NCBI RefSeq assembly: GCF_900103975.1
Contig: NZ_FNIR01000010.1
Span: 179,756-243,755 of the forward strand
Source of the DNA: Klenkia soli
GTDB taxonomy: Bacteria > Actinomycetota > Actinomycetes > Mycobacteriales > Geodermatophilaceae
Direction: 5' to 3'
DNA: 64,000 bases
Shown: one piece after another, positions 49,971-59,900 of the stretch
Layout: the number at the start of each line of letters is the position of its first letter
Numbering within the stretch: the stretch's first letter is position 1
Notes under the pieces: generated by a model
Told to the model about the DNA's origin: nothing
The model's input: only the letters and a program-made list of their open reading frames with translations
Database searches by the model: none
Made by a program: the position numbers and the translations under genes

Positions 49971-50537
49971 TCAGTCCAGCAGGTAGTGACGCAGGGTGGG
50001 GCCGAGCCACGCCTCGGCCTGGTCGCGGGGCATGTCGACCAGGGGTGGCAGGCGCAGCACGTAGCGGGCCATGGCGAAACCCAGCACGGTGGCGGCGACC
50101 AGGGCGGCCCGTTCGGGGGCGCGGTCGTCGGTGACCGCAGCGAGCGCCGGGCCCACCTGCGCGGCGAACACCGAGCGCATCGCCTCGGCGGCCACCTCGC
50201 TGGTCGCGGCCGCCCGCAGCAGGGCGAGGAAGGTGTCGTCGCCCTCCCACACGGCGAAGAAGCGGCCGACCAGCACCTTGGACAGGTCGCCGGCCCGGAC
50301 GCCGGTCAGGTCGGGGAGGCGCAGGTCGAGGTCGGCGGCCCGGGTGAACAAGCCCTCCTTGCTGCCGAAATACCGGATGACCAGCGCGGCGTCGACGCCG
50401 ACGTCGCCGGCCACCGCGCGGATCGTCGTCCGGTCGTAGCCGTCGGCGGCGAACCGGCGGCGCGCGGCGGCCAGCAGGTCGTCGCGGGTCCCGACGGCAT
50501 CGCGGGCCCGAGCAGGCATGTCATCGCTCGTGGACAC
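49971..50537 (-). CDS. TetR/AcrR-family repressor
   Basis: 188 residues from the GTG at 50537; an ATG at 50519 is an alternative. The DNA-binding domain TRDDLLAAARRRFAADGYDRTTIRAVAGDVGVDAALVIRYFGSKEGLF is canonical. The effector domain (FLALLRAAATSEVAAEAMRSVF...LVAATVLGFAMARYVLRLPPL) fits the TetR_C subgroup often linked to lipophilic ligands. TATACT on the minus strand ends about 8 bases before the GTG, suggesting a leaderless mRNA. Three dyad sites related to GTGTCATCG-NN-CGATGACAC occur in the divergent region, one over its own start, so it should repress itself and the FAD monooxygenase. Confidence 0.93.
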   Translation of the reverse strand: MSTSDDMPARARDAVGTRDDLLAAARRRFAADGYDRTTIRAVAGDVGVDAALVIRYFGSKEGLFTRAADLDLRLPDLTGVRAGDLSKVLVGRFFAVWEGDDTFLALLRAAATSEVAAEAMRSVFAAQVGPALAAVTDDRAPERAALVAATVLGFAMARYVLRLPPLVDMPRDQAEAWLGPTLRHYLLD

Positions 50538-50603
50538 AGCTGGCAGTATAAGTCATCGCGTGTTGACACCAGAGCTAGCCTCGGTGTCATCGAGCGATGA
50601 CAC
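50518..50603. promoter_or_regulatory. Three tandem TetR-type operator dyads
   Basis: GTGTCATCGAGCGATGACAC (50584-50603) is a perfect 9-2-9 dyad. Degenerate copies with the same 20-bp layout start at 50550 (AAGTCATCG...TGTTGACAC) and 50518 (ATGTCATCG...CGTGGACAC). The starts are 32 and 34 bp apart, about three helical turns. TTGACA at 50563-50568 may be a -35 element for the plus-strand gene. Confidence 0.7.
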
Positions 50604-50612
50604 GGAGGCGGC

Positions 50613-51881
50613 ATGGACGACGTCCTGGTGGTGGGGGCCGGTCCGACCGGCTGCACGGTGGCCGCGGAGATTGCCCGCACCGGCGCGCGGGTGACGCTGC
50701 TCGACCGGCACGAGGCACCGAGCCCGCTGTCGCGCGCCTTCGGCGTGCACGCCCGCACCCTCGAGCAGCTCGACAGCCGCGGCCTCGCCGACGACCTGGT
50801 CGCCACCGGCACCCCGGTCGACCGGCTGCAGCTCGTCGGTCGGGCCGGCATCGACCTGTCGCAGCTGCCGACCCGCTTCCCGTTCGTGCTCATGACCCCG
50901 CAGGTGCACGTCGACCGGCTGCTCGAGCGGTACGCACGCGAGTGCGGCGTGCGGGTCGAGCGCGGGGTCACCGTCACCGGCCTGACCCAGGACGACGACG
51001 GCGTGACGGTGACCGCGGGCGACCGCACCTGGCGCGCGCGGTACGCGGTGGGGGCCGACGGTGTCCGCTCCACGGTGCGGCAGCTGGCGGGGATCGGCTT
51101 CCCGGGTCGGGCGGTGCTGCGGTCGGTGGTGCTGGCCGACGTCCGGCTCGACCTGCCGCCGGGGGACCTGCGGGTGGACGTCGACGAGCACGGGTTCGGC
51201 TTCCTCGCCCCGTTCGGCGACGGCTGGTTCCGGCTCATCGGCTGGGACCGTCGCCACCAGCCCGCCACCGAGGTCCCGGTCGACCACGCGGAGGTCACCG
51301 GCCTGCTGGACCGGGTGTTCGGGCTGACCGCCGGCGAGGTGCGCTGGTCCTCCCGCTTCGCCAGCGACGAGCGGCAGGCGCCCACCTACCGAGCGGGCCG
51401 GGTGTTCCTGGCGGGGGACGCCGCCCACGTGCACTCACCCGCCGGCGGGCAGGGCATGAACACCGGCATCCAGGACGCGTTCAACCTGGGCTGGCGGCTG
51501 ACTACCGGTGACCTGGACGGCTACCAGCGCGAGCGGCACCCGGTCGGTGCGGCGGTGCTGCGGTCGTCCGGTGCGCTGATCCGGCTGATGACGGTGCCCG
51601 GCGTCCCCGGCCGGGTGCTCCGCACGGCGGTGCTGCGCGGGCTGCTGCGGGTCCCGCTCGTCGTCCGGCGCGGTGCCGGCCAGATCTCCGGCATCGACAT
51701 CCGCTACCCGGGACCGGGGCCCGTCGGCACCCGCGCTGCCGGCGTGCCCCTGCGCGGCCCTCGCCTCGCGGAGCGCCAGCGCTCGGCGGGCTTCGTGACG
51801 GTCCCCGCCGCCGACCGCACGGACGGCGGCCCCGGCCTGCTGGTCCGCCCCGACGGCTACGTCGCCGAGGTCAGCCCGTGA
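50613..51881 (+). CDS. FAD-dependent monooxygenase (aromatic hydroxylase family)
   Basis: 422 residues from the ATG at 50613 with GGAGG 5 bases upstream. FAD motif VLVVGAGPTGCTVAAEIARTGARVTLLDRH, DG-like GADGVRSTVRQLAGI, and the third motif GRVFLAGDAAHVHSPAGGQGMNTGIQDAFNLGWRL place it in the PHBH/class A flavoprotein monooxygenases. It is shorter than the MhpA-like enzyme at 42.2-43.8 kb and lacks most of the C-terminal thioredoxin-like domain. Rifampicin and tetracycline-modifying enzymes are relatives, and TetR control fits an inducible detoxification or catabolic role. Its 3' end overlaps the convergent SDR gene by 11 bases. Confidence 0.92.
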   Translation: MDDVLVVGAGPTGCTVAAEIARTGARVTLLDRHEAPSPLSRAFGVHARTLEQLDSRGLADDLVATGTPVDRLQLVGRAGIDLSQLPTRFPFVLMTPQVHVDRLLERYARECGVRVERGVTVTGLTQDDDGVTVTAGDRTWRARYAVGADGVRSTVRQLAGIGFPGRAVLRSVVLADVRLDLPPGDLRVDVDEHGFGFLAPFGDGWFRLIGWDRRHQPATEVPVDHAEVTGLLDRVFGLTAGEVRWSSRFASDERQAPTYRAGRVFLAGDAAHVHSPAGGQGMNTGIQDAFNLGWRLTTGDLDGYQRERHPVGAAVLRSSGALIRLMTVPGVPGRVLRTAVLRGLLRVPLVVRRGAGQISGIDIRYPGPGPVGTRAAGVPLRGPRLAERQRSAGFVTVPAADRTDGGPGLLVRPDGYVAEVSP

Positions 51882-52746
51882 TGCCGGTGAGCTGCTCGGA
51901 CGCCGTCCAGAGGTCCTTCGCGAGCTGGACGTCGGAGGCCTCGCGGGAGCGGCCGACGAGCGTCGGGGCGCCGCGGCCCTCCTGGAAGCCGGACGGCCCG
52001 GCGTAGCTGCCACCGGGCAGGTCGGCGGTGGCAGCGAAGAGGGTGGGCAGTGCGCCGTCGGCATCGGACTGGGCGATGAACCGGTTGCCCAGCTTCATCG
52101 CGACGTCCTTGAGCCGGTTCTCGGTGTGCGACTGCAGGTTGGTCGCGGCGTAGCCGGGGTGCGCGGCCATCGAGCGCACCGAGGACCCGGACGCGGTGAG
52201 CCGGCGCTGCAGCTCCAGGGCGAAGAGCAGGTTGGCCAGCTTCGAGGCCCCGTAGGCGCCGGTGTCGGAGTAGGGCCGGCGCTCCCAGTTCAGGTCGTCG
52301 AGCACGATGGTCCCGCTGCGGTGCAGGCCCGACGAGACGGTGACCACCCGGTCGGTGATGTGCGGCAGCAGCAGGGATGTCAGCGCGAAGTGGCCCAGGT
52401 GGTTGGTGCCGAACTGCAGCTCGAACCCGTCGGCCGTGCGGCCGGCCGGCACCATCATGATCCCGGCATTGTTGACCAGCAGGTCCAGGTCGCCGGTCCA
52501 GGAGGACGCGAACTCCCGCACCGAGGCCAGGTCGGCCAGGTCCAGCCGGCGCACCTCGACGTCCCCGGTGATCGACCGCGCGGCCCGCTCACCACGACCC
52601 ACGTCCCGCACGGCGAGGACGACGTGCGCCCCGGCGGCAGCCAGCGCCCGCGCCGTGGCCAGGCCCAACCCGGAGTTCGCCCCGGTGACGACGGCGGTGC
52701 GGCCGGCCTGCGAGGGGATGTCGACGGTGCTCCAGCGGCTGTCCAT
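51871..52746 (-). CDS. Short-chain dehydrogenase/reductase (WW-oxidoreductase/retinol dehydrogenase-like)
   Basis: 291 residues from the ATG at 52746. The Rossmann motif is TGANSGLG in RTAVVTGANSGLGLATARALAAAGAHVVLAVRD. NNAGIMM, the serine strand VVTVSSGLH and the catalytic YGASK (Tyr and Lys) complete the classical SDR active site. FELQFGTNHLGHFALTSLLLP and MAAHPGYAATNLQ are typical of the retinol dehydrogenase/protochlorophyllide reductase-like branch. It uses NAD(P)H; the substrate is unknown. It is divergent from the amidohydrolase gene with 25 bases between starts. Confidence 0.92.
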   Translation of the reverse strand: MDSRWSTVDIPSQAGRTAVVTGANSGLGLATARALAAAGAHVVLAVRDVGRGERAARSITGDVEVRRLDLADLASVREFASSWTGDLDLLVNNAGIMMVPAGRTADGFELQFGTNHLGHFALTSLLLPHITDRVVTVSSGLHRSGTIVLDDLNWERRPYSDTGAYGASKLANLLFALELQRRLTASGSSVRSMAAHPGYAATNLQSHTENRLKDVAMKLGNRFIAQSDADGALPTLFAATADLPGGSYAGPSGFQEGRGAPTLVGRSREASDVQLAKDLWTASEQLTGITG

Positions 52747-52771
52747 CCCCCGAGCGTAGGAGGATCGCCGC

Positions 52772-53869
52772 GTGGACCTCACCGACCTCGAGCTCGTCGA
52801 CCACCACTGCCACGGCCTGATCACCCGCGACCTGGAGCGCCCGGAGTTCGAGTCGCTGCTCACCGAGGCCGCCGCCCCGAGCGCGCTGGGCGGTTCGCTG
52901 TTCGACTCCCAGATCGGCTTCGCGCTGCGCCGGCACTGCCCGCCGCTGCTGGACCTCGAGCCGCACGCCGACCCCGACGCCTACCTCGCACGCCGCGCCG
53001 AGCTCGGTGCCGCCGAGGTGAACCGGCGGCTGCTGGCCGCCACCGGTACGCAGACCTTCCTGGTCGACACCGGCTACCTGCCCGAGCCGATCACCACCCC
53101 CGACGAGCTCGCCGCGCTCACCGGCGGGCAGGGGCAGGAGATCGTGCGGTTGGAGGCGGTCGCCGCCGAGGTCCTGGAGCAGGGCGCAGCGGACTTCCCC
53201 GACAACCTCCGCACCGAGCTGGGACGGCGGTGCGCGACCGCCGTCGGGGTCAAGTCGATCGCGGCGTACCGCGCCGGGCTGGCCCTGGGCGGGCAGCGCC
53301 CCACCGACGCCCAGGTGGTCGCCGCCGCCGACCGCCTGCTCAGGAGCGGCAGCACCCGCGTGGCCGACCCCGTGCTGCACGAGTTCCTCGTCTGGTCGGG
53401 CATCGACCTGCGGATGCCGGTGCAGTTCCACGTCGGCTACGGCGACGCCGACACCGACCTGCACCGCGGCGACCCGCTGCTGATGACCGACCTGCTGCGG
53501 GCCACCGAGCCGCACGGCGTGCCGATCATGCTGCTGCACACCTACCCGTTCCACCGCAACGCCGGCTTCCTGGCCCAGGTGTTCGGGCACGTGTTCTGCG
53601 ACGTCGGGCTGGCCACCCACAACCTGGGCGCCCGCTCGGCCGCGCTGATCCCGGAGCTGCTGGAGCTGGCCCCGTTCGGCAAGGTCCTGTTCTCCTCCGA
53701 CGCCTTCGGCCTGGCCGAGCTGTACCTGCTGGGCACGCTGCTCTTCCGCCGCGGCCTGGGCAGCTACCTGGGGTCGGGGCTGGACGACGGCGCCTGGACG
53801 GCGGCCGACGCGCAGCGGGTCGCGGAGCTGATCGGCTCGGGCAACGCCCGCCGGGCCTACCGCCTGTGA
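52772..53869 (+). CDS. Amidohydrolase-family protein (FluG N-terminal-like)
   Basis: 365 residues from a GTG with AGGAGG 8 bases upstream. It opens LELVDHHCHGLITRDL, with the HxH metal pair of the amidohydrolase superfamily on strand 1. Later it has VGVKSIAAYRAGL with the strand-4 lysine region, VQFHVGYGDADTD with a metal-binding His, IMLLHTYPFHRNAGFLA, and KVLFSSDAFGLAELYLLGT with the final Asp. This matches the stand-alone form of the FluG amidohydrolase domain seen next to glutamine synthetase-like genes in other actinobacteria. The GS-like gene here is 19 kb away. It probably hydrolyses an amide or decarboxylates; the substrate is unknown. An M20 peptidase gene follows after 34 bases. Confidence 0.85.
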   Translation: MDLTDLELVDHHCHGLITRDLERPEFESLLTEAAAPSALGGSLFDSQIGFALRRHCPPLLDLEPHADPDAYLARRAELGAAEVNRRLLAATGTQTFLVDTGYLPEPITTPDELAALTGGQGQEIVRLEAVAAEVLEQGAADFPDNLRTELGRRCATAVGVKSIAAYRAGLALGGQRPTDAQVVAAADRLLRSGSTRVADPVLHEFLVWSGIDLRMPVQFHVGYGDADTDLHRGDPLLMTDLLRATEPHGVPIMLLHTYPFHRNAGFLAQVFGHVFCDVGLATHNLGARSAALIPELLELAPFGKVLFSSDAFGLAELYLLGTLLFRRGLGSYLGSGLDDGAWTAADAQRVAELIGSGNARRAYRL

Positions 53870-53903
53870 CCTCCCGGCAACGGGGCACCGGCACCATGGT
53901 CGG

Positions 53904-55091
53904 GTGAGCCTCGACAGCTGGTACGAACGCCTGCACGCCGCCGTCCTCGAGGAGCTGCCGGCCGCCGTCGAGCTGCGGCACGCCCTGCACGCCGACCCGC
54001 GCCGCTCCGGCGACGAGGCCGACACCACCGCCGCCGTGGTCGCCGCCCTGGGCGCGGGGGAGGGCCGCGAGGTCGCCGGCACCGGCCGGCTGGTCCGGAT
54101 CGGGACGGCGACCGGCCCGACGGTCGCGCTGCGGGCCGAGCTCGACGGGCTCGCCGTGCTGGAGCAGACCGACGTCGGCTGGGCCTCGGGCAGCGGTGTC
54201 ATGCACGCGTGCGGGCACGACGCCCACCTGGCCGGGCTGGTCGCGGTCTGCCGCGCGGTCGCCCGGGTCGGCGGCCCGGCCCCGCTGCTCGCGCTGCTGC
54301 AGCCCCGCGAGGAGTCCGCGCCCTCGGGCGCTCGCGACGTGGTCCTGTCGGGGCTGCTGGCCGAGGAGGGGGTCCGATCGGTGGTGGCCGCGCACGTGCA
54401 GCCGCAGCTCGCGGCCGGTGTCGTGAACGCCACCCCCGGCCCGGTCAACGCCGCCACCGACGAGTTCACCATCACCGTCACCGGGCACGGTGGGCACGGC
54501 GGTTACCCGCACACCACCCACGACCCGGTGCTGGCGCTGGCCGCCGTCGTGGTCAACCTGCAGCAGCTGGTCAGCCGGCGGGTCGACCCGACGGTGGGCG
54601 CCGTCCTCGCGGTGACGCAGCTCGACGCCGGCACCAGCTTCAACGTCGTCCCCGACACCGCACGGGCCCGCGGTGGCCTGCGGGTGATGCGGGAGTCGGA
54701 CCGGACGGCGCTGCTGACCGCGCTGACCGAGGTCGCCGAGCACACCGCCGCGGCGTACGGCTGCAGCGCGCAGGTGCACACCGAGAGCAACGAGCCGGTG
54801 CTGGCCAACGACCCCGAGCTGGCCCGGGCGGCCGTGCCGTGGCTGGCCCGGGGCGGGGTCGAGGTGGACGACAGCTGGCGGTCCTTCGGCGCGGACGACT
54901 TCAGCCACTACTGCGCCGACGCGCGCGGGCTGATGCTCTTCCTCGGCGTGGACGGCGGGGCGCCCGACGCGCAGGGGCGGCGGCCCGGCCTGCACTCGCC
55001 GCGCTTCCTGCCCGCCGACGAGACGGTCGGCCAGGTGGCGACGGCGCTGCTGGCCGGCTACCTGGCGGGTGCCCAGCTGCTGGGCACATAG
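53904..55091 (+). CDS. M20D amidohydrolase (IAA-amino acid hydrolase type)
   Basis: 395 residues from the GTG at 53904. Family marks: AAVELRHALHADPRRSGDE, LRAELDGLAVLEQTDVGWAS, metal motif GVMHACGHDAHLAGL, LLQPREESAPSGARDVVLSG (catalytic Glu), AAHVQPQLAAGVV, the dimerisation lid GHGGHGGYPHTTHDPVLALA and FGADDFSHY with the last metal glutamate position. These are di-manganese/zinc amidases acting on N-acyl or amino acid conjugates. With the preceding amidohydrolase it may form a pathway for an amide substrate. The two genes are adjacent and co-directional. Confidence 0.93.
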   Translation: MSLDSWYERLHAAVLEELPAAVELRHALHADPRRSGDEADTTAAVVAALGAGEGREVAGTGRLVRIGTATGPTVALRAELDGLAVLEQTDVGWASGSGVMHACGHDAHLAGLVAVCRAVARVGGPAPLLALLQPREESAPSGARDVVLSGLLAEEGVRSVVAAHVQPQLAAGVVNATPGPVNAATDEFTITVTGHGGHGGYPHTTHDPVLALAAVVVNLQQLVSRRVDPTVGAVLAVTQLDAGTSFNVVPDTARARGGLRVMRESDRTALLTALTEVAEHTAAAYGCSAQVHTESNEPVLANDPELARAAVPWLARGGVEVDDSWRSFGADDFSHYCADARGLMLFLGVDGGAPDAQGRRPGLHSPRFLPADETVGQVATALLAGYLAGAQLLGT

Positions 55092-55101
55092 CCTGACCGT
55101 C

Positions 55102-56355
55102 GTGCCGGCCCACTCCCACTCGCACTCGACCGCCGACGAGGCCCCGCCGTCCCCGGAGATCGTGACCCGCCGTCGGCGGGCGACCTGGCTGATGCTGCTG
55201 GTCCTGGTCCCGATCGCGCTGGCCACGGTGGTCGGGCTGATCGCGCTGTGGCCCTCGGGCGAGACCAGCCGCGCCCAGCAGGCGGCCGAGACCTTCCAGC
55301 CGCCCGGCACCTCGTACCCGGACGCCACGGTGCAGTCGCTGGACACCTACGACTGCTCCGACTCCTCGACGTCGGGCCAGCAGCTCACCTGCGGCACCGC
55401 CGTGGTGGAGGTGACCGACGGGGACGGCGAGGGCGACTTCGTCTCGGTCGACCTGCCGCCCGAGGTGGTCGGCACCGGCGTGCAGGTCGGGGACGGCTTC
55501 GTGCTGACCCGGATGGTCGACGCCACGACCGGCAGCCCCAGCTACTCGTTCTCCGACTTCCAGCGCACCACGCCGATGGTGGTGCTGGCCCTGGCGTTCG
55601 TGCTGGTGGTGGCCCTGGTGGCCCGGGTGCGCGGGATCGCGGCGCTGCTGGGCCTGGGGTTCGCGTTCCTGATCCTGCTGAAGTTCATCCTGCCCGGGAT
55701 CCTGACCGCGGAGTCGCCGACCCTGGTCACGCTGGTCGGCAGCTCGGCGATCATGTTCGTCGTCCTCTACCTGGCCCACGGGTTCACCACCCGCACGACG
55801 ACCGCGCTGATCGGCACCCTGTTCGGCCTGGTGCTGGTCGCGGTCATGGGGGCCGTCGCGGTGTCCGCGGCGAAGCTCACCGGGTTCTCCAGCGAGGCGA
55901 CCATCCAGCTGCAGACCTTCGACCCGTCCCTGGACTTCTCCGGCCTGGTGCTCGCCGGCATCGCCGTGGCCGGGCTGGGCATCCTCAACGACGTCACGAT
56001 CACCCAGGCCTCGGCGATCTGGCAGCTGAACGAGGTCGACCCGACGATGACCGTGCGCCAGCTGTTCACCCGCGGCATGCAGGTGGGCCGCGACCACATC
56101 GCCTCGACGATCTACACGATCGTCTTCGCCTACGCGGGGGCCGCCCTGCCGCTGCTGCTGCTCATCGAGATCTACGACCGACCGTTCGGGGTGGTGCTGA
56201 CCGGCACCGAGATCGGCGAGGAGGTCATCCGCACGCTGGTCGGGGCCATCGGGCTGATCCTCGCCGTCCCGGTCACCACGGCGGTCGGCGCCTTCTTCGC
56301 CAAGGCCGCAGGCGACAAGCCGGCGCCGAAGCTGCTCGCCCGGTTCGCCCGGTGA
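55102..56355 (+). CDS. YibE/F-family membrane protein
   Basis: 417 residues from the GTG at 55102. A His-rich start (AHSHSHS) precedes one membrane span (ATWLMLLVLVPIALATVVGLIALW), an extracytoplasmic domain of about 100 residues (YPDATVQSLDTYDCSDSST...FVSVDLPPEV), and then seven or more spans. The YibE/F core includes LVARVRGIAALLGLGFAFLILLKFILPGIL, NDVTITQASAIWQLNEVDP and REHI-like VGRDHIASTIYTIVFAYAGAALPLLLL. The family's function is unknown; it is proposed to be a transporter. The last base pair of its stop overlaps the next gene (GTGA). Confidence 0.9.
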   Translation: MPAHSHSHSTADEAPPSPEIVTRRRRATWLMLLVLVPIALATVVGLIALWPSGETSRAQQAAETFQPPGTSYPDATVQSLDTYDCSDSSTSGQQLTCGTAVVEVTDGDGEGDFVSVDLPPEVVGTGVQVGDGFVLTRMVDATTGSPSYSFSDFQRTTPMVVLALAFVLVVALVARVRGIAALLGLGFAFLILLKFILPGILTAESPTLVTLVGSSAIMFVVLYLAHGFTTRTTTALIGTLFGLVLVAVMGAVAVSAAKLTGFSSEATIQLQTFDPSLDFSGLVLAGIAVAGLGILNDVTITQASAIWQLNEVDPTMTVRQLFTRGMQVGRDHIASTIYTIVFAYAGAALPLLLLIEIYDRPFGVVLTGTEIGEEVIRTLVGAIGLILAVPVTTAVGAFFAKAAGDKPAPKLLARFAR

Positions 56356-56972
56356 GCCGCACCGACGAGCTGCTGGCCGCGGCCGCGGCGGCGCCGGGGT
56401 TCATGCCGGCCGACGAGGGCCTCGCCCTGCACGCGGCCGCCCTGGCCGTCGAGGTGCCCGGGCCGCTGCTGGAGATCGGCACCTGGATGGGCAAGTCCGC
56501 GCTGTACCTGGCCGCGGCCGCCGTCGCGACCGGCCGCACGGTGGTCACCGTCGACCACCACCGCGGGTCCGAGGAGCACCAGCCCGGGTGGGAGTACCAC
56601 CAGCCCGAGCTGGTCGACCCCGTCGTCGGGCGGCTGGACACGCTGGCCTCGTTCCGCCGCACGGTGCACCCGGCCGAGGACGTCGTCGTGGCGGTCGTCG
56701 CCCGCGCGGAGACCCTCGCCCCGCTGTGGTCGACCCCGCTGGCGCTGCTGTTCCTGGACGGCTCGCACACCGAGGAGTCGGCCCGCCGCGACCAGGACGC
56801 CTGGGTGGCCAAGCTCGCCGTCGGCGGCACCCTCGCCGTCCACGACGTGTTCCCCGACCCGGCCGACGGTGGCCAGGCGCCCTTCGGCGTCTACAGCCGG
56901 GTGCTCGACTCCGGGGAGTTCACCGAGCTGCCGGGGACCGGGTCCCTGAGACTGCTGCGTCGCGACCGATGA
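56352..56972 (+). CDS. Class I SAM-dependent methyltransferase-like protein
   Basis: 206 residues from a GTG overlapping the YibE/F stop. The Rossmann signature is LLEIGTWMGKSALYLAAAAVATGRTVVTVDHHRGSEEHQPG, followed by LALLFLDGSHTEESARRDQDAWVAKLAVGGTLAVHDVFPDP. This is the Methyltransf_24 type, with the acidic metal/substrate residues in DGSHTEE and HDVF. Substrate is unknown; O-methylation of a sugar or phenol is typical of relatives. It overlaps the SARP-like gene (ATGA), so the three genes form one translationally coupled operon. Confidence 0.88.
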   Translation: MSRTDELLAAAAAAPGFMPADEGLALHAAALAVEVPGPLLEIGTWMGKSALYLAAAAVATGRTVVTVDHHRGSEEHQPGWEYHQPELVDPVVGRLDTLASFRRTVHPAEDVVVAVVARAETLAPLWSTPLALLFLDGSHTEESARRDQDAWVAKLAVGGTLAVHDVFPDPADGGQAPFGVYSRVLDSGEFTELPGTGSLRLLRRDR

Positions 56973-59900
56973 CCGTGACCGTCGAGCTGCTCGGACCGGT
57001 CGTGGTCCGGGTGGACGGCGTCCCGGTGGACGTCGGGGGCGGGCGGGCCCGCGCGCTGCTGGCCCGGCTGGCCCTGGACCCCGGCCGGGTCGTGTCCGTC
57101 GACGCCCTGGTCGAGGCGCTCTGGGACGGCGCCCCGCCGGCCGCCCCGGCCAACGCGCTGCAGGCGGTGGTCTCCCGGGTGCGCCGCGCGGTGCCCGGGC
57201 TACCGCTGCGGGCCCAGCCGCCGGGGTACCTGCTCGACCTGCCCCGGGACGCCGTCGACGCCACCGCCGCCGAGGACGACCCCGCCGGTACCGAGCACCT
57301 GTGGCGGGGGGAGCCGCTGGCCGACCTCAGGGACCTCGCGTTCACCGCGGCCCCGGCCGCCCGCTGGGCCGAGCTGCGGCTGGACGCCGCCGAGCAGCGG
57401 CTGGCCGGCGCGGGTGCCGCCGAGCTGCCCGAGCTGGACCGGCTGGTGGCCGAGCACCCGTTGCGCGAAGGTCTCGCCGCCCTGCGGGTGCGGGCGCTGC
57501 ACCGGGCCGGCCGCACGCCCGACGCGCTCGCCGCGTACGAGGCCACCCGCCACCGGCTGGCCGACGAGCTGGGGCTGGACCCCGGTCCGGCGCTGCGTGC
57601 GGCGCACCTCGCGGTGCTCCGGGAGGAGGCCCCGGAGCGGCCGGTGCTGCGGGCCGCGCTGACCAGCTTCCGCGGCCGGGCCGCCGAGCTGGACCTGGTC
57701 GCCGACCGGTTGGACCGCGGCCGGTTGGTGACCCTGCTGGGGCCCGGCGGCGCGGGCAAGACCCGGTTGGCCCAGGAGGTGGCCCGCCAGCGCGAGGCGG
57801 GGACGCCGGACGGGGTCTGGTGGGTGGAGCTGGCGCCGGTCGGGGAGCCCCGGCAGCTGCCGGCCGCCGTCCTCACCGCCGTCGGGCAGCGCGCCTCGAC
57901 CACGCTGGAGCGGGTGCCCACGGTGGTCGAGGCCGGCGCCCGGCTGCGCGAGGTGTTCGCCACCCGGCGCGGGCTGCTGGTGCTGGACAACTGCGAGCAC
58001 CTCGTGGACGCCGTGGCCCGGCTGACCGACGACCTGCTGGCCGGGTGCCCCGGCCTGGTCGTGCTCACCACCAGCCGCGAGGCCCTGGGCATCCCCGGTG
58101 AGGCGCTGGTGCCGGTGGGCCCCCTGCCGGTGCCGACCGCCGACCAACCGGGTGCCGCCGACGCCGACGTGGTGCGGCTGTTCGCCGACCGGGCGCAGGC
58201 CGCGGACCCGACCTTCGCCGTGTCCCCGGCGAACCTCCCGCTGCTGCTCGAGGTGTGCCGCCGGCTGGACGGCATGCCGCTGGCCCTGGAGCTCGCCGCC
58301 GCCCGTCTGCGCACCCTCGGCCTGGCCCAGATCGCCGCCCGGCTCGACGACCGGTTCGCCCTGCTGACCGGGGGCAGCCGGCTGGCGCTGCCCCGCCAGC
58401 AGACCCTGCGCGCGGTGGTCGAGTGGAGCTGGGAGTCCCTCGGCCCGGCCGAGCAGGCGGTCGGCCGCCGGTTGTCGGTGCCGCCGGACGGCGTGACCCT
58501 GGAGGCCGCCGAGGCCATCTGCGGCGGCCCCGCCGTCCTGGACGCGATCGCCGGTCTGGTCGAGAAGTCCCTGCTCACCGCCGTGCCCGAGGGGGACGGC
58601 GTCCGGTACCGGATGCTCGAGACGGTGCGCGCCTACGGCGCCGAGCAGCTGGACGCCGCGGGCGAGCGGGCCGCCACGGAGGCGGCGCACACCGCCTGGT
58701 GCCGCACGCTGCTGGACCGGCTGGACCCGCTGCTGCGGAGCGGGCCGCACCAGCTGGCGGCCCTGCGCGAGCTGCGGGCCGAGCACGACGGGCTGGCCGC
58801 GGCGCTGCAGCGCGAGGTCGACGCCGGCCGCGGTGACGAGGCGGTGCACCTGGCCGGCCGGCTGTCGTGGTTCTGGTTGCTGAGCGGGCAGCAGTCGGTC
58901 GCGGCGCGCCAGCTGGCCGACGTCGCCCGCCTCCCGGCGGAGCCCAGCAGCCTGCGGACAGTGTGCCTGACCTTCAGCGCGCTCGCGGTCGCCGACGAGG
59001 TGGGCTGGACCGGCGCGCGCGACGCCCTGGCCGCGGTGGTCGCCGTGCCGGCCGAGCTCGGTCCGTCCTCGCCGGAGCCGATCGCGGTGATCAGCTGGGC
59101 GCTGGCGACGGTGTTCCTGGGCCAGCCGCAGCGGCTGGGGGAGACCGCCGGCCACCCCGACCCGTGGGTGCAGGCGGTCGTGCACGCGGCGGTGGGGCTC
59201 GCCGCCGAGAACGACGGCCGGTTCGACACCCTGGCCGAGGACCTGCAGGTCGCGCGGGAGGCGTTCCGCGAGCTGGGGGACCGGTGGGGGATGTCGATCA
59301 CCGCGGCGTCGCTGGGTCAGCTCGCGGCGCAGGACGGCGACCTCGTGCGCGCGACCGTGCTGGTCGAGGAGGCGCTGCGCTGCTCCGACGAGCTGGGCAC
59401 CTCCGACGACTCGCCGATGCTGCGGGTGCGCCTCGCCCTGCTCCGTGCCGCCGCCGGCGAGCTGGTCGCGGCCGGCGCGGACCTCGACGAGCAGCTGGTC
59501 CAGGTGGCCCGGTTGGGCGGTCCGATGCTGGCCTACGCGGAGTCCGTGCGGGCGCTGGTGGCCGACCTGGCCGGCGAGCCCGAGCTGGCCGAGGCGACGA
59601 GCCGGGCGGCGGTGGACCGCATGGACGTCGCCGGGTTCCTCCCGCCCGACCAGATGGGCGCGCTCGTGCGCACGGTGCGGGCCCAGGTGCTGGCCGGTCG
59701 GGGCGCGCTGGCCGAGGCGGCGGAGCAGCTGGCGCAGGCGCAGCGCGGGGCCGTGCAGAACTCGGCGGACATGCCGGTGCTGGCGATCGTGCAGGTGGGC
59801 CGCGCGGTGCTCGCCCACGCCGCAGGTGACGCCTCCGGGTCCGCGCGGTTGCTCGGCCTGGCCGAGGCGGTGCGCGGCCGGGCCGACCTCGGCGACCCCG

